Assembly (NCBI RefSeq): GCF_044464525.1
Contig: NZ_JBIQLE010000012.1
Location: 44,246-108,245, forward strand
Origin: Pusillimonas sp044464525
GTDB lineage: Bacteria > Pseudomonadota > Gammaproteobacteria > Burkholderiales > Burkholderiaceae_B
Reading direction: 5' to 3'
DNA: 64,000 nt
Shown here: positions 1 to 9,230 of the stretch, piece after piece
Layout of the letters: the number at the start of each line of letters is the position of its first letter
Numbering within the stretch: the stretch's first letter is position 1
Position numbers and translations under genes: made by a program
The notes under the pieces: model-generated
Told to the model about the DNA's origin: nothing
The model's input: only the letters and a program-made list of their open reading frames with translations
Databases searched by the model: none

Positions 1-577
1 GAGTCTGCACGAGGATGGCAAGAAACAACGCCACCGGCAGCACCGCGCCAAAAGCCCAGCGCCAAAGGCCGGCCTCGGCAAAAATACCGCCTATCGCCGG
101 CCCTGCAAGGGTAGCCACGCCCCACATGCTCGACAGCAGCGCCATGGCCTTGGGCCACAGGCGCTCTTCAAACACGATGCGGGTAGAGGAATAACTAAGG
201 CCCAGCAACATGCCGCCGCCTAAACCCTGCAGGGTTCGGCCCGCCAACATCCAGCCCATTGAAGGGGCCAGGGCGCAGGCGGCGGTGCCCGCCGAGAACA
301 CGGCAATGGCCGCCAGAAACGCGTGCCGCGGACCCAGCTTGTCGAGAGCGGTGGGCGATAGGGCGGAGCCAAGAATGGACGCCAGCACGAACAGCGTCAT
401 GTTCCAAGCGTAAAAGGGCAAGCCACCGATGTCGCGCACCACCGACGGTAGAATAGTGGCCACCATGTAGACGTTGACGGCATGCAAGGCAATGCCGCCC
501 GCCAGGGCGAGAGAACGCAGGCCATTGCGGCCGCTAAGAAGCTCGGACCAAGACGCCGTGTTACCAGTTTGAGGCAT
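1..577 (-). CDS. MFS transporter, 3' end cut by window edge
   Basis: This is the first 192 or so codons of a major facilitator superfamily permease; the rest lies left of the window. The N-terminus (MPQTGNTASWSELL) leads into several hydrophobic helices. A loop between helices 2 and 3 carries a degenerate MFS motif (residues near LDKLGPRHAFL), followed by a glycine-rich helix (GRTLQGLGGGMLLGL) typical of drug and metabolite exporters of the DHA1/DHA2 type. The ATG at 577 is the first start in the open frame. The substrate cannot be inferred. The gene runs in the same direction as the downstream-lying fdxA but is separated by 76 bases, so co-transcription is possible but unproven. Confidence 0.8.
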   Translation of the reverse strand, partial: MPQTGNTASWSELLSGRNGLRSLALAGGIALHAVNVYMVATILPSVVRDIGGLPFYAWNMTLFVLASILGSALSPTALDKLGPRHAFLAAIAVFSAGTAACALAPSMGWMLAGRTLQGLGGGMLLGLSYSSTRIVFEERLWPKAMALLSSMWGVATLAGPAIGGIFAEAGLWRWAFGAVLPVALFLAILVQT

Positions 578-653
578 GACTAAACCCTTCAACTTACCGC
601 ATCAGGGACGGTAAACTGCAAGCACTGTAGCACAGCGCCCACCCGCGGCTTGA

Positions 654-1001
654 TTACTGCGCGACCGCCTCGCCCGCCTCGAGCATGCCAAGCTTATCTT
701 TTATTTGCGCCCACTTTTCATGATCGGGCATCGGATCTTTAGCTGACGAAATGCGACGATAACGAGGGTCGCCGGAAAGCCGGCGATTGATTTCCATGAA
801 GTGCCGCTGATCGTCAGGAATTTCATGGTCGCTGACGATGGCGCCCACCGGACACTCTGCCACGCAGATGGAGCAATCAATGCATTCGTCGGGGTGGATG
901 GCAAGGAAATTGGGGCCTTCGAAGAAGCAATCCATGGGGCAAACACTGACGCAGTCGGTGTATTTGCACTGGATGCACGCTTCAGTCACTACAAAAGTCA
1001 T
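654..1001 (-). CDS. fdxA: 7Fe-8S ferredoxin FdxA
   Basis: A 115-residue low-potential electron carrier of the cytoplasm. The N-terminal half holds the classical pattern: C9, C17 and C50 for the 3Fe-4S cluster and C21, C40, C43 and C46 for the 4Fe-4S cluster, with extra cysteines C12 and C25, as in Azotobacter ferredoxin I. The C-terminal tail of about 55 residues is the usual FdxA extension. The start MTFVVTEACIQC was chosen because the family begins there; an upstream in-frame ATG at 1028 would add nine non-conserved residues. No redox partner lies nearby, which is normal for this stand-alone gene. Confidence 0.93.
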   Translation of the reverse strand: MTFVVTEACIQCKYTDCVSVCPMDCFFEGPNFLAIHPDECIDCSICVAECPVGAIVSDHEIPDDQRHFMEINRRLSGDPRYRRISSAKDPMPDHEKWAQIKDKLGMLEAGEAVAQ

Positions 1002-1125
1002 GGGTAAACCTAAGATGGAACCCATCATTCTAGCGTATGGAGGATGGCGGCTTCGTGACGTGACCGCCGCCTCGTGAAGCCGCGCTCAGCACAGACAGCG
1101 TCCAAGTTCGGGACGAGTTCGGCAC

Positions 1126-1641
1126 TTAAGTCGATGAGTTGGAGCCGGGTCTGGGACGCTCCTCTTTCTGAATCTCCACCTCGATTGAACCCTTGGAGTG
1201 TGTTTCTTCCGATGACTGTCCCGAGCCGCTCTGCCTACGTTTGGTATGGGTGCTTATCTGGGCTTCGATCGACGCAAGGTCGCAGCCCCCCTCGCGACCG
1301 ATTTTCTCCAGGTCGCGCCGCAATTGTTCGATCTCTGCATTGCTTAACTGATCGAGGTTGATCATGCCGGTACGGGCTCCTTTGACCACCCGAAGCAGTT
1401 CGTCCAGCTTGAGATGCACGGCGATGGCATCGCGATTCTGGGTATTCTGAATAAGAAACACCATCAAAAAAGTGATTATGGTGGTGCCGGTGTTGATGAT
1501 CAGTTGCCAGGTATCCGAGAATCCGAATATCGGCCCGGACACGGCCCAGGTAAGGACCAGCCCGATCGCGATGACGAATGACCACGATGTTCCGGCCCCA
1601 TGAGCAATGCGCTCAGACAAAAAACGAAATTTTTCTTCCAT
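1126..1641 (-). CDS. low-affinity iron permease family membrane protein
   Basis: A 171-residue inner-membrane protein of the family named after yeast low-affinity iron permease (PF04120). There are two predicted membrane helices, about residues 19-37 and 46-65. They are followed by the family signature FLIQNTQNRDAIAVHLKLDEL, which marks this group and predicts a cytoplasmic tail. The last 60 residues are hydrophilic, lysine- and glutamate-rich, and probably disordered. Start at 1641 is preferred because GGAG sits six bases upstream; the open frame extends 16 codons further without a good ribosome site. Iron transport has not been shown for most bacterial members, so the name is a family label only. 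Confidence 0.85.
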   Translation of the reverse strand: MEEKFRFLSERIAHGAGTSWSFVIAIGLVLTWAVSGPIFGFSDTWQLIINTGTTIITFLMVFLIQNTQNRDAIAVHLKLDELLRVVKGARTGMINLDQLSNAEIEQLRRDLEKIGREGGCDLASIEAQISTHTKRRQSGSGQSSEETHSKGSIEVEIQKEERPRPGSNSST

Positions 1642-2151
1642 GACGGACTCCGTAGAAGTACGACAGCAACACTGAAACCCGGCGGACATGCCGCGCAGCC
1701 AAGTGATGCCCGGACGCCCACAGCAAGCTTCATGCCTTGCCTTTTATTTATAGGCATCAGCTCTTCCGTCTATGTCACAATAATGCGGTCGAATTGCTTA
1801 TCTCCCGCCATCCAGGACATCGCCTACAACAGGAGCACAAATGATCACCGGACCACAATGCGGCGCTGCCCGCATCCTTGTTGAAATCACGGTCGGCAGG
1901 CTTGCATCCCGCTCAGGCGGCGCCGGCGTGCGCCTGAAGTTCACCCGATCAGACTCCAAACAGATCTCGCGCATGGAGAACGAAGGAGGCATGCCCGCCA
2001 GCAATGTGGTCCCATAGAGCTCACCAGTAGAAATATTTAGTAAATACTGGTAAATTTTGAACCCGTCGGCCTATGCATCCGTGGCCGCGCCCCAGCAGAG
2101 ACGCTTCTTCCTAGGTCGAATCTGAATTCGTCTTTGATAAAAGGAATCATC
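1642..2151. other. intergenic region without a credible gene
   Basis: These 510 bases lie between the divergent iron-permease-like gene and the lipoprotein gene. Short open frames on both strands have no ribosome site and no recognisable protein. The only structured element seen is the inverted repeat at 2023-2051, listed separately. Confidence 0.6.
2023..2051. promoter_or_regulatory. inverted repeat, possible operator
   Basis: ACCAGTA (2023-2029) and TACTGGT (2045-2051) form perfect 7-base arms. Nested between them is a smaller palindrome, TATTTA-G-TAAATA, at 2034-2046. The element sits about 100 bases upstream of the lipoprotein start at 2152, a normal place for an operator or cAMP-type activator site. 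No regulator gene adjoins it, so the binding protein is unknown. Confidence 0.4.
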
Positions 2152-2628
2152 ATGAAGCACACACTCGTCCTGGCCGCGGTGTTAAGCCTGGGGCTTGCGG
2201 GATGCGCCACAGCTCCCTCCGATACCCAGGTGGCAGGCGCGCAAAGCTGCCAACAGGCCAGCCAACAAGATATCGCCGCCCTCTTTGATCGCTGGAACGC
2301 TTCCCTGCAAACCGGCGATCCGAAGAAAGTCGTTTCCAACTACGCCAAGCGCTCCATCCTGCTTCCGACCATGTCGAATCGAGCCAGGCAAACAGCGGCG
2401 GAACAAGAAGATTATTTCCAACACTTCCTGGCCGACAGGCCTAGCGGAACAATAAACGCAAGAATGATAACCATCGGCTGCAACTCGGCGGTAGATGCCG
2501 GCCTTTATACTTTTACTTTCGGCGCTACAGGCAACAAGGTGGCAGCCCGCTATACCTACACATACGAATGGACTGACGGGCAGTGGCTGATTACCAGCCA
2601 TCACTCATCAGCGATGCCGGAAAAATAG
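2152..2628 (+). CDS. SnoaL-like (DUF4440/CaMKII-association type) lipoprotein
   Basis: A 158-residue predicted lipoprotein. The signal peptide MKHTLVLAAVLSLGLAGC ends in a clean lipobox with C18 as the lipidated residue. The mature part has the NTF2-like fold pattern annotated as SgcJ/EcaC or CaMKII-association domain: an N-terminal helix (DIAALFDRWNASLQTGDP), a strand (LLPTMSNRAR), and a C-terminal sheet ending YTYEWTDGQWLITSHHSS. Such domains bind small hydrophobic ligands or act as isomerases; no function is known for this exported group. Start 2152 follows AAAGGA by six bases. It is transcribed alone and converges with the MFS gene that ends at 2664. Confidence 0.8.
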   Translation: MKHTLVLAAVLSLGLAGCATAPSDTQVAGAQSCQQASQQDIAALFDRWNASLQTGDPKKVVSNYAKRSILLPTMSNRARQTAAEQEDYFQHFLADRPSGTINARMITIGCNSAVDAGLYTFTFGATGNKVAARYTYTYEWTDGQWLITSHHSSAMPEK

Positions 2629-2663
2629 CGTGCCCCGGGCTGTCGATAGTCCTTAAGCAGGCC

Positions 2664-3833
2664 TTAGCTGCGCATCTTGCCGGCTATTGCGGCAGCAAAC
2701 GCCAAGACCATGCCGGTGTATGCCATGGCAACGAAACCGCCGGCGGAATAGATCAGTCCGAAGCCGCTGGCTCCCGCGAACACGGCAAGGTTGGTAACCG
2801 TGGTCTGCAAGCCCATAATGGTGCCGCGTTTGGCGGGATCGACGGCGGTCAGCCTGACGATAAGCAAATTGACGCTATAAAAATTGCCAAAGCCCAGCGC
2901 AACCAGCAGGCACAATATCGCGACCATGCCATCGCCCAGCAGCCCGAACAGCAGATAGACCACTGTCACGAAGAACAGGGCAGCCGGCAGCACCCTGTCC
3001 ACGCCGGCGCGATTCACCAAGCCGCCCGCCAGAATTCCGCCGCCGAAACCGACGCTATATGCCAGTGTAATGAGCCCGTTCGCCCGGATAGGCAGACCCA
3101 GGCTGCTATGAAAATAATCGCCCAGGTAGGCATACAGGCCGTAGAACGCCGTCATGAGCGCACCGTTGGCAAACAGAAGCAGCTTGATGCCAGGCAAGGA
3201 CAGCGCTGAAAGCGGTGAGGGCGTCTCGCCCGTCGAAACCGTGTCGCGCAGATTCAGCCGCGATAGCAATAGCAGCATCGCCCCAGCCAGCAATGCGACA
3301 AGGCCGTATACAAAGCGCCAGTGCGTAAGGTCGGCAACAATGGCCGAAAGCGACACGCCTGCCACCATGCTGAACATCCACCCCGACATGACAAGCCCGA
3401 TAGTCTTGCTTTCGCGTCCACGCGGCGCCAGCCCTGCCGCACCCGCGTATATGGCCGGAAACGCCACGCCCGATGCCAGGCCCGCCACGAACTGAGCCAC
3501 GATCAACATGGCCACCCACAACGACAATGCACTGGCAAGCAAAGCGAGCGGCAGCACCAGCATGGACAGACGCAACATGCGATAGGCGCCAAGCCGGTCT
3601 ATCCGGGGGGCCAGGAACACGGAGCTGAGTGCAGCGCCGCAACCGAAAGCGGCCGTGGCCAGCATGGTCGTGGCCACATCGACGCCGAAAGTGCGCGCCA
3701 CCTCGGGCGCTATGGGGCCCAGACCCAAGGAATTGGCTCCGATTACTCCTACGCAGCCTGTGAGCACATAAACGGATCTGGGAATACGATGGGCGGAAGT
3801 GCTCGTCTTGGACGACTTGGGATGCTGCGTCAT
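2664..3833 (-). CDS. MFS transporter
   Basis: A 389-residue, 12-helix major facilitator protein of the size usual for sugar and drug-type exporters. Features seen are an N-terminal hydrophilic stretch of 18 residues, a loop 2-3 motif near RIDRLGAYRMLR, a glycine-rich helix 4 (AQFVAGLASGVAFPAIYAG) and a central hydrophilic loop (RLNLRDTVSTGETPSP) dividing two six-helix halves. The pattern is close to YnfM/AraJ-like proton-driven effluxers, but the substrate is not evident. Start at 3833 is the first ATG and has a modest purine-rich site (GAAGAG). The gene sits 36 bases downstream of the HDOD-GGDEF gene on the same strand, so the two may share a transcript. Confidence 0.88.
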   Translation of the reverse strand: MTQHPKSSKTSTSAHRIPRSVYVLTGCVGVIGANSLGLGPIAPEVARTFGVDVATTMLATAAFGCGAALSSVFLAPRIDRLGAYRMLRLSMLVLPLALLASALSLWVAMLIVAQFVAGLASGVAFPAIYAGAAGLAPRGRESKTIGLVMSGWMFSMVAGVSLSAIVADLTHWRFVYGLVALLAGAMLLLLSRLNLRDTVSTGETPSPLSALSLPGIKLLLFANGALMTAFYGLYAYLGDYFHSSLGLPIRANGLITLAYSVGFGGGILAGGLVNRAGVDRVLPAALFFVTVVYLLFGLLGDGMVAILCLLVALGFGNFYSVNLLIVRLTAVDPAKRGTIMGLQTTVTNLAVFAGASGFGLIYSAGGFVAMAYTGMVLAFAAAIAGKMRS

Positions 3834-3869
3834 GGTCTCTTCATTGCGGGGCGAAACGGCTCGTATACG

Positions 3870-5402
3870 TTAATTCCGGCCCGGCTCATACACCGTGATT
3901 CGCCCCCGCCCGCTTGATTTGGTCTGGTAAAGCGCCCGATCGGAAGCCTCGAGCAACTCGAGCGGATCGTGAAAGATCGGGTTTTCGGGCGCGAGCATGG
4001 CGACGCCGGCCGAAAACGTTACGTGCGTGTCCTTGCCGTCATAAGTAAGGCAGGGGGTTCCGCGTACCACGGCCAACATGCGTTGGAGCGCCTCTTGGGC
4101 CTCTTCAAGACGGGTGTCGGAAAACAACGCCACGAACTCTTCGCCGCCATAGCGGGCCAAGGTATCTCCGAGCCGAACCACGGACAGCATCCGGTGGGAA
4201 ATGTTGATAAGCACCTGATCGCCGACGGCGTGGCCATAGGTGTCGTTGAACGTCTTGAAGCGGTCGACATCAATGTAGGCCACGCACAAGGGCAGTTGCT
4301 CTCGCATCGCGCGGTCAAATTCGAGCCTGAGCTGGCGCTCGAGATAGACTCGATTGTAAAGGCCGGTTAGCGGGTCGCGCTGGGCATGCGACTCGAGCAT
4401 GGCGATACGCCGCTCGAGCGTCTGAATCTGCGTACTCGCCTGGACGGACTCTTCGGACAGGCGCAAGTTGCGCATGATCAGCAGCTCTCGGGCGCTTTCC
4501 TGGATGCTTTCCAAGTGGGCGGGATCAATGAGATCGAACTCGAACAGCGCCTCCATTTCGGGCATTTGGTCGCTCATGGCGGTAATGATTTTCTGATAGC
4601 GCTCAGGGCTGATGGCCAGGTACCACTTCACTGATCGATATGCGTTGCTGAACGCTTCGGTTGACGCGCCTTGCACCCAAGCGTCTGCGATGCTGGCAGC
4701 CGCCGCCACGCAAGCCGAAAGGTGCCCGATGTCGGCGGCCCCCGGAGACATGGCCGGCCTGACCTCATGGCTGCGGCGCACACTTTCGTAGATGCGCTCA
4801 GGCAGCCGCCATTGCTTGAGCAACTGGGCCCCTATGTCGGCATGGTTTAAACCGTAAACCGCCTTTTCCTGCTTGAGCAGGCTGGAATGGTCAGCGCTGT
4901 CTTTATAGATATTGACATAGGCGCTGCCAAACATGGCTGACATGGCAAGCACGCCGATATCCTGCAGCAACCCCGATAAAAGAAAATCTTCGGGCTGCGC
5001 CTCTTTCAATTCGACGGCGATTGTTCGTGCCGCCAAGGCGGTAAGAAGTGAACGCGTCCAGTAGGCCGTCTCGCCCAGCGCCCCATCACCATCAGACAGA
5101 CCACGCAGGGAAAAGCTTAGCGATAACGAAATAGTGGCATTAAGGCCCATTAACCCAATAGCATCGGATAGGCCCGTTACTTTGCGCCACTGGCCGTAAA
5201 AAGGCGAGTTCGCCGTACGCAATAGCTTTCCGACCAAGGCCGGATCATAAGTGACCAGTTCGGCAAAATCGTCAAGCGTGGAGGTAGCTCGCTCGGCCAG
5301 GTCGATGAGACGAATTGCTACAGTTGGTAACGTTGGCAAAGTTTTGCAATGTTTTAATTGCGCAATATGCTGCATTGCGTTCGGCTGCTGGATGCTCGCC
5401 AT
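3870..5402 (-). CDS. HDOD domain diguanylate cyclase (HDOD-GGDEF)
   Basis: A 510-residue cytoplasmic signalling protein. Residues about 10-215 match the HDOD fold (conserved LPTLPTVAIRLIDL start, DPALVGKLLRTANSPFYG, and the RSHE segment), a non-catalytic relative of HD phosphohydrolases. A coiled-coil linker (about 300-345) leads into a GGDEF domain with the active-site motif GGEEF at 419-423. The inhibitory I-site RLGD at 410-413 is intact, so cyclic-di-GMP synthesis with product inhibition is expected. No membrane segment or classic sensor domain is present, so input must come through the HDOD module. Start 5402 has GAGG eight bases upstream. The target process is not suggested by its neighbours. 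Confidence 0.92.
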   Translation of the reverse strand: MASIQQPNAMQHIAQLKHCKTLPTLPTVAIRLIDLAERATSTLDDFAELVTYDPALVGKLLRTANSPFYGQWRKVTGLSDAIGLMGLNATISLSLSFSLRGLSDGDGALGETAYWTRSLLTALAARTIAVELKEAQPEDFLLSGLLQDIGVLAMSAMFGSAYVNIYKDSADHSSLLKQEKAVYGLNHADIGAQLLKQWRLPERIYESVRRSHEVRPAMSPGAADIGHLSACVAAAASIADAWVQGASTEAFSNAYRSVKWYLAISPERYQKIITAMSDQMPEMEALFEFDLIDPAHLESIQESARELLIMRNLRLSEESVQASTQIQTLERRIAMLESHAQRDPLTGLYNRVYLERQLRLEFDRAMREQLPLCVAYIDVDRFKTFNDTYGHAVGDQVLINISHRMLSVVRLGDTLARYGGEEFVALFSDTRLEEAQEALQRMLAVVRGTPCLTYDGKDTHVTFSAGVAMLAPENPIFHDPLELLEASDRALYQTKSSGRGRITVYEPGRN

Positions 5403-5513
5403 AGCTCAATCCTCTCGTGCCTTGTTGCCCCCGAGCGCACCCATCACGCTGGTTGCCAATGTGCAGGGTCTTTCTGCAAGATAATACCGGAATGGCACGT
5501 AAAGAGCGACGAG

Positions 5514-6068
5514 CTAGCGCTTTACACGAAGCGCGACGAAATCGGCAAAAGCATTTATCCAGTTTTGAAGGAACTCCCGACTGGCAGCGCCTATGTCACC
5601 GTTAGCTTCGAAAAGACCGTCCGTTACATGGATGAATGCCTCAGGTTGCGCAAGAGTCGGCATATCCAGATATGCCAGGATATTGCGCAGGTGTTGCTGG
5701 GACATTGCCGTGCCTATGCTTCCGATGGAAGCCCCAATGACGCCGGCCGGCTTTCCGGCCCAGGCGCTTTGGCCATAAGGCCGGGAAGCGTGGTCGATGG
5801 CATTTTTCAGCACGCCCGGCACCGAACGATTGTACTCCGGCGTAACAAACAGGACGGCATCTGAGGCTGCGACTTCGCTTTTCAGCCTCTTTACGGATTC
5901 GGCCTGATTGGCGTCGTCGTCCTGGTCGTATGGCGGAAGATCGTCGATTCGGAGTTTAGTGAACGTCAGGTTGGACGGAGCCAGCCGCATCAGCCCCTCA
6001 GCCAGGCGGGAATTGAACGATTCTTTACGCAGACTGCCGACAACGACAGCGATCTTGAATTGGCTCAT
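5514..6068 (-). CDS. NADPH-dependent FMN reductase (ChrR/YieF type)
   Basis: A 184-residue flavodoxin-fold oxidoreductase. The phosphate-binding loop GSLRKESFNSRLAEGL is at residues 12-27, and the family signature TPEYNRSVPGVLKNAIDHAS lies about residues 76-95, which together define the NAD(P)H:FMN/quinone reductase group (chromate reductase, YieF). It likely reduces quinones, nitroaromatics or metal oxyanions in the cytoplasm using bound FMN. Start 6068 is preceded by GAGG at a good distance. It stands alone, divergent from the MFS gene at 6358. Confidence 0.9.
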   Translation of the reverse strand: MSQFKIAVVVGSLRKESFNSRLAEGLMRLAPSNLTFTKLRIDDLPPYDQDDDANQAESVKRLKSEVAASDAVLFVTPEYNRSVPGVLKNAIDHASRPYGQSAWAGKPAGVIGASIGSIGTAMSQQHLRNILAYLDMPTLAQPEAFIHVTDGLFEANGDIGAASREFLQNWINAFADFVALRVKR

Positions 6069-6357
6069 TGATTACCTCGTAAGTAGCGCTTGCAGGGACG
6101 TTTTGCGCGCCGGGGGCGAAGTTCTGGACCAGATGGCCCATAATGCTGGTCACGTGGCCGCACCATCACCGAGCATACCCCCAGCGCGCGCGACAAGAGT
6201 CGATTTACCAGCAATCAGAGTGCCGACAAAACGGCCGGCGCTCCCGGACCCGCTTGTAGAAAGCCCTTGTATGAAGCTATATGATGTACGTCCAAAAGAA
6301 TCAACAAATGCTAGACGATAAAAACTCAGTCATGCTCCAGCTCCAGGAAAGCCATTG

Positions 6358-7833
6358 ATGAACCAAGCTGCCGCACCGACACCCGCCCGTAGAAAACGCA
6401 AGCCCAGCTTCACGCCGGATCCGGCGCGTTGGCGGGTTCTAGTCGTTATTCTGGCGTCGCTTTTCATGTCGCTTGTGGGCGTCAGCATTGTCAACGTAGC
6501 CATCCCTGCCATACAGCATGGGCTGAACGCCACGCAAGCAGACCTGCAGTGGGTGTTGTCGGGTTACGCCCTCATGTTCGGCGTTATTCTGGTCAGCGCC
6601 GGCCGCGCCGGTGACATCGTTGGCCGCGGCGGCCTCTTTCTGATCGGCACGTTGATTTTCACGCTGTCGTCGGTCGCGGCAGGGCTGGCTTCCGACCCTG
6701 GCTGGCTGAATGTCGCCCGCTTCGTTCAGGGGGTCGGCTCAGGCCTGCTTAGTCCGCAAGGAATCGGCATGATCCAGCAGTACTTCCGGGGCGCCGAGCG
6801 TGGTCGGGCCTTCGGTTACCTGGGTACGGTCGTAGGCTTTTCGGTGGCCATCGGGCCGGTACTTGGGGGCCTGCTCATTCAAATGGGGGGCCCCGACCTG
6901 GGATGGAGGCTTACCTTCCTTATCAACGTTCCCATCGGAATAGCAACCATTGTCCTGGGCGTCATGTGGTTTCCACGTCCCCTGCTCTCCTATACGAAGA
7001 ACCCCGATCTTCCTGTACAACAACAGAGCCTACTGCGCGCACTGGACCCGGTCGGCGCAACCCTGCTGGGCCTGGCGGTACTGGGCGTTCTTTTCCCGTT
7101 CATGGAGGCGCGCAGCTCGCCGGCTACCTGGCTGTTCCTGCCCACGGGCCTGGCGCTGGTCTACATCTGGGTAAAGTGGGAACGCCGCTACGCCCGCATG
7201 GGCGGCAGTCCCATGGTCGATCTGGACATCTTCCACATCTCGAGCTTCACCAACGGCACGACTCTCATGACCCTGTACTTTCTGGGCATGACGAGCGTCT
7301 GGGTCTTGGTGGCGATGTACGCACAATTGGGCGTGGGCAAAACCGCATTCGAAGCCGGCCTGCTTGGCGTTCCGGCGGCGCTGCTTTCCGCCTATGCCGC
7401 CGACTGGGCGGGCAAACGCGTCATGCGCTTTGGACGACGCATCGTCATCGCCGGCATCTTGCTCGCCTTGCTCGGCCTGAGCTTGAGCATTCTGGTCGCC
7501 TTCTTGCAAGAAAAAGGCATCGCCAGCATCTGGTGGCTGGTGCTGACACTCTCCTTCATCGGTCTGGCACAGGGCTACGTCATCAGCCCAAACCAGGCGC
7601 TTACCCTAGCCGACGTTCCTCTGTCTTATGCCGGCAGCTCGGGCGCCATTCTGCAAACCGGCCAGCGCATTGGCAGCTCGATAGGCATTGCCGTGATCAC
7701 CGCAGCCGCCTTCGCGGCGCATGATGCCACCTCGTCTTGGGCGGTGGCCATGATGGTGGGCTTGGGCGTGGTTGTGCTGGTGGTGCTGCTAACACTGGCG
7801 GTGGCGTTGAAGGACCTGCATGATCGGGGGTAG
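6358..7833 (+). CDS. DHA2-family MFS drug exporter
   Basis: A 491-residue, 14-helix MFS protein of the DHA2 (EmrB/QacA) type. Evidence is its length, the helix 1 pattern (LFMSLVGVSIVNVAIPAIQHGL), followed by QADLQWVLSGYALMFG, and motif C-like glycines in helix 5 (GFSVAIGPVLGGLL). These antiporters expel hydrophobic drugs or metabolites with proton import. The ATG at 6358 is chosen over the TTG one codon earlier; CAGGAAA lies upstream. It is a single gene with no adaptor (EmrA) or TetR partner next to it. The upstream 289 bases hold no gene. Confidence 0.88.
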   Translation: MNQAAAPTPARRKRKPSFTPDPARWRVLVVILASLFMSLVGVSIVNVAIPAIQHGLNATQADLQWVLSGYALMFGVILVSAGRAGDIVGRGGLFLIGTLIFTLSSVAAGLASDPGWLNVARFVQGVGSGLLSPQGIGMIQQYFRGAERGRAFGYLGTVVGFSVAIGPVLGGLLIQMGGPDLGWRLTFLINVPIGIATIVLGVMWFPRPLLSYTKNPDLPVQQQSLLRALDPVGATLLGLAVLGVLFPFMEARSSPATWLFLPTGLALVYIWVKWERRYARMGGSPMVDLDIFHISSFTNGTTLMTLYFLGMTSVWVLVAMYAQLGVGKTAFEAGLLGVPAALLSAYAADWAGKRVMRFGRRIVIAGILLALLGLSLSILVAFLQEKGIASIWWLVLTLSFIGLAQGYVISPNQALTLADVPLSYAGSSGAILQTGQRIGSSIGIAVITAAAFAAHDATSSWAVAMMVGLGVVVLVVLLTLAVALKDLHDRG

Positions 7834-7934
7834 GACAGACCGGTATGAAAACACCGCACATAACGTCTCGCCAACGCCCATGTAGAAAGGGGGCATCGGG
7901 AACAGGCTTTCCACAAGCGCCCGATGCAACGGGT

Positions 7935-9230
7935 TCATCGCACAGGCGCAGACCTGATGCGCCCCACGGTATCGGCCAAGCCCTCCCATTCGGGCTTCTG
8001 GGCGAAGCTCGTGCGCATGTAATTGACCAGCGCGGCAATTTGCCGGTCGTTGAGACTATGCCGGAAAGGCGGCATATAACCCAGGTCGTCGGCGGCGGGA
8101 GACTGTACGCCGTCCAGCACGTAGCGAACGACGTTGTCGGGCTCGTCCAGATATAGCGATGTACTGAACCACAACTCTGGCTGAACCCCAAAGCTTATCG
8201 GTCCATCGCCCGCATGGTGGCAGACCAGGCACGCAGAACCAAACAGTCTGGCCCCCTCGGTAAGCGGTGGCGAAAGCGTGGCGGCGGCCTGCGTCCTTAT
8301 TTCCTCAGCGGAGCCCGCGCGGCTGTCCCCGTCCCCGCTCAGCGAGGCGAAGTACACAGCCAGGGCCCGAGTGTCGGCTTCGGGTATGCGGGCCGTGCCT
8401 TCCCGTACCACCGGAGCCATGGACCCCGCCGCCGCCCCATGCTCTTTGTCAAAGCCATGCCGCAGGTAGTTGAACAGGGCGTCTTCCGTCCACGCAACGG
8501 GAGCCGGCGAATCGTGGTTCAGGGCCGGAGCGATCCAGCCTTCCGCCTCGCCTCCAGCCAGATAATGCTCGCCCTCTTTCTCGGCGCCCAACGCGTTGCG
8601 TGGCGAGTGGCACGCCGCACAATGCCCCAGCGAACGCGCCAGGTAGTTCCCTCGATTCCATTCCTCTGTCTCCTCCGCGACAGGCTGGATGGGGTCGCGA
8701 TCCAGAAACAAGAGATTCCAACCCGCCATCAACGAGCGGATGTTCAGCGGAAAAGGCAACTCGGTCTTGGGCGGCTCGGCACGCACTGCAGGCTCGGACA
8801 TCAGGTACGCGTACAGCGCTTCCATATCTTCCGGACTGGTATGGGTGTAGTGGGTATAAGGAAACGCCGGATAAAGATGGCTGCCATCGCGCGCAATGCC
8901 GCGCCGCATGGCACGATCAAAGGCTTCGAACGACCATGTCCCGATGCCTGTTTCCGGATCGGGGGTGATGTTGGTGGTATAGATCGTGCCAAACGGCGTG
9001 TCCATGGGAAGCCCACCCGCATTGCGCTCGCCGTTCGCGGTCGTGTGGCACACCACGCACAAGCCGGCCGCCGCAACATTCCTGCCCCTTTGCAACTGTT
9101 CTTCCGGGAAGGTGTCCTGGCGCTGCACAGGGGCGATGGCCGGCTTCCACACAAAGGCAAACAGCGCAACCGCCACGACCAACGCCAAGATCAAGAACCA
9201 GCCCAGGAAACGGACGCGTCGCGTTCTCAT
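7935..9230 (-). CDS. tri-haem cytochrome c, electron acceptor of the molybdenum hydroxylase
   Basis: A 431-residue membrane-anchored c-type cytochrome. An N-terminal uncleaved anchor or signal (residues about 10-28) precedes three haem-binding motifs: CVVCH 58-62, CAACH 204-208 and CLVCH 334-338. This is the three-domain layout of the cytochrome subunit of alcohol/aldehyde dehydrogenases and of nicotinate/isoquinoline-type hydroxylases, which pass electrons to the respiratory chain. Its ATG overlaps the stop of the molybdopterin subunit by four bases (ATGA), strong evidence of translational coupling and joint function. It is the last gene of the operon running from 16889. Confidence 0.93.
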   Translation of the reverse strand: MRTRRVRFLGWFLILALVVAVALFAFVWKPAIAPVQRQDTFPEEQLQRGRNVAAAGLCVVCHTTANGERNAGGLPMDTPFGTIYTTNITPDPETGIGTWSFEAFDRAMRRGIARDGSHLYPAFPYTHYTHTSPEDMEALYAYLMSEPAVRAEPPKTELPFPLNIRSLMAGWNLLFLDRDPIQPVAEETEEWNRGNYLARSLGHCAACHSPRNALGAEKEGEHYLAGGEAEGWIAPALNHDSPAPVAWTEDALFNYLRHGFDKEHGAAAGSMAPVVREGTARIPEADTRALAVYFASLSGDGDSRAGSAEEIRTQAAATLSPPLTEGARLFGSACLVCHHAGDGPISFGVQPELWFSTSLYLDEPDNVVRYVLDGVQSPAADDLGYMPPFRHSLNDRQIAALVNYMRTSFAQKPEWEGLADTVGRIRSAPVR

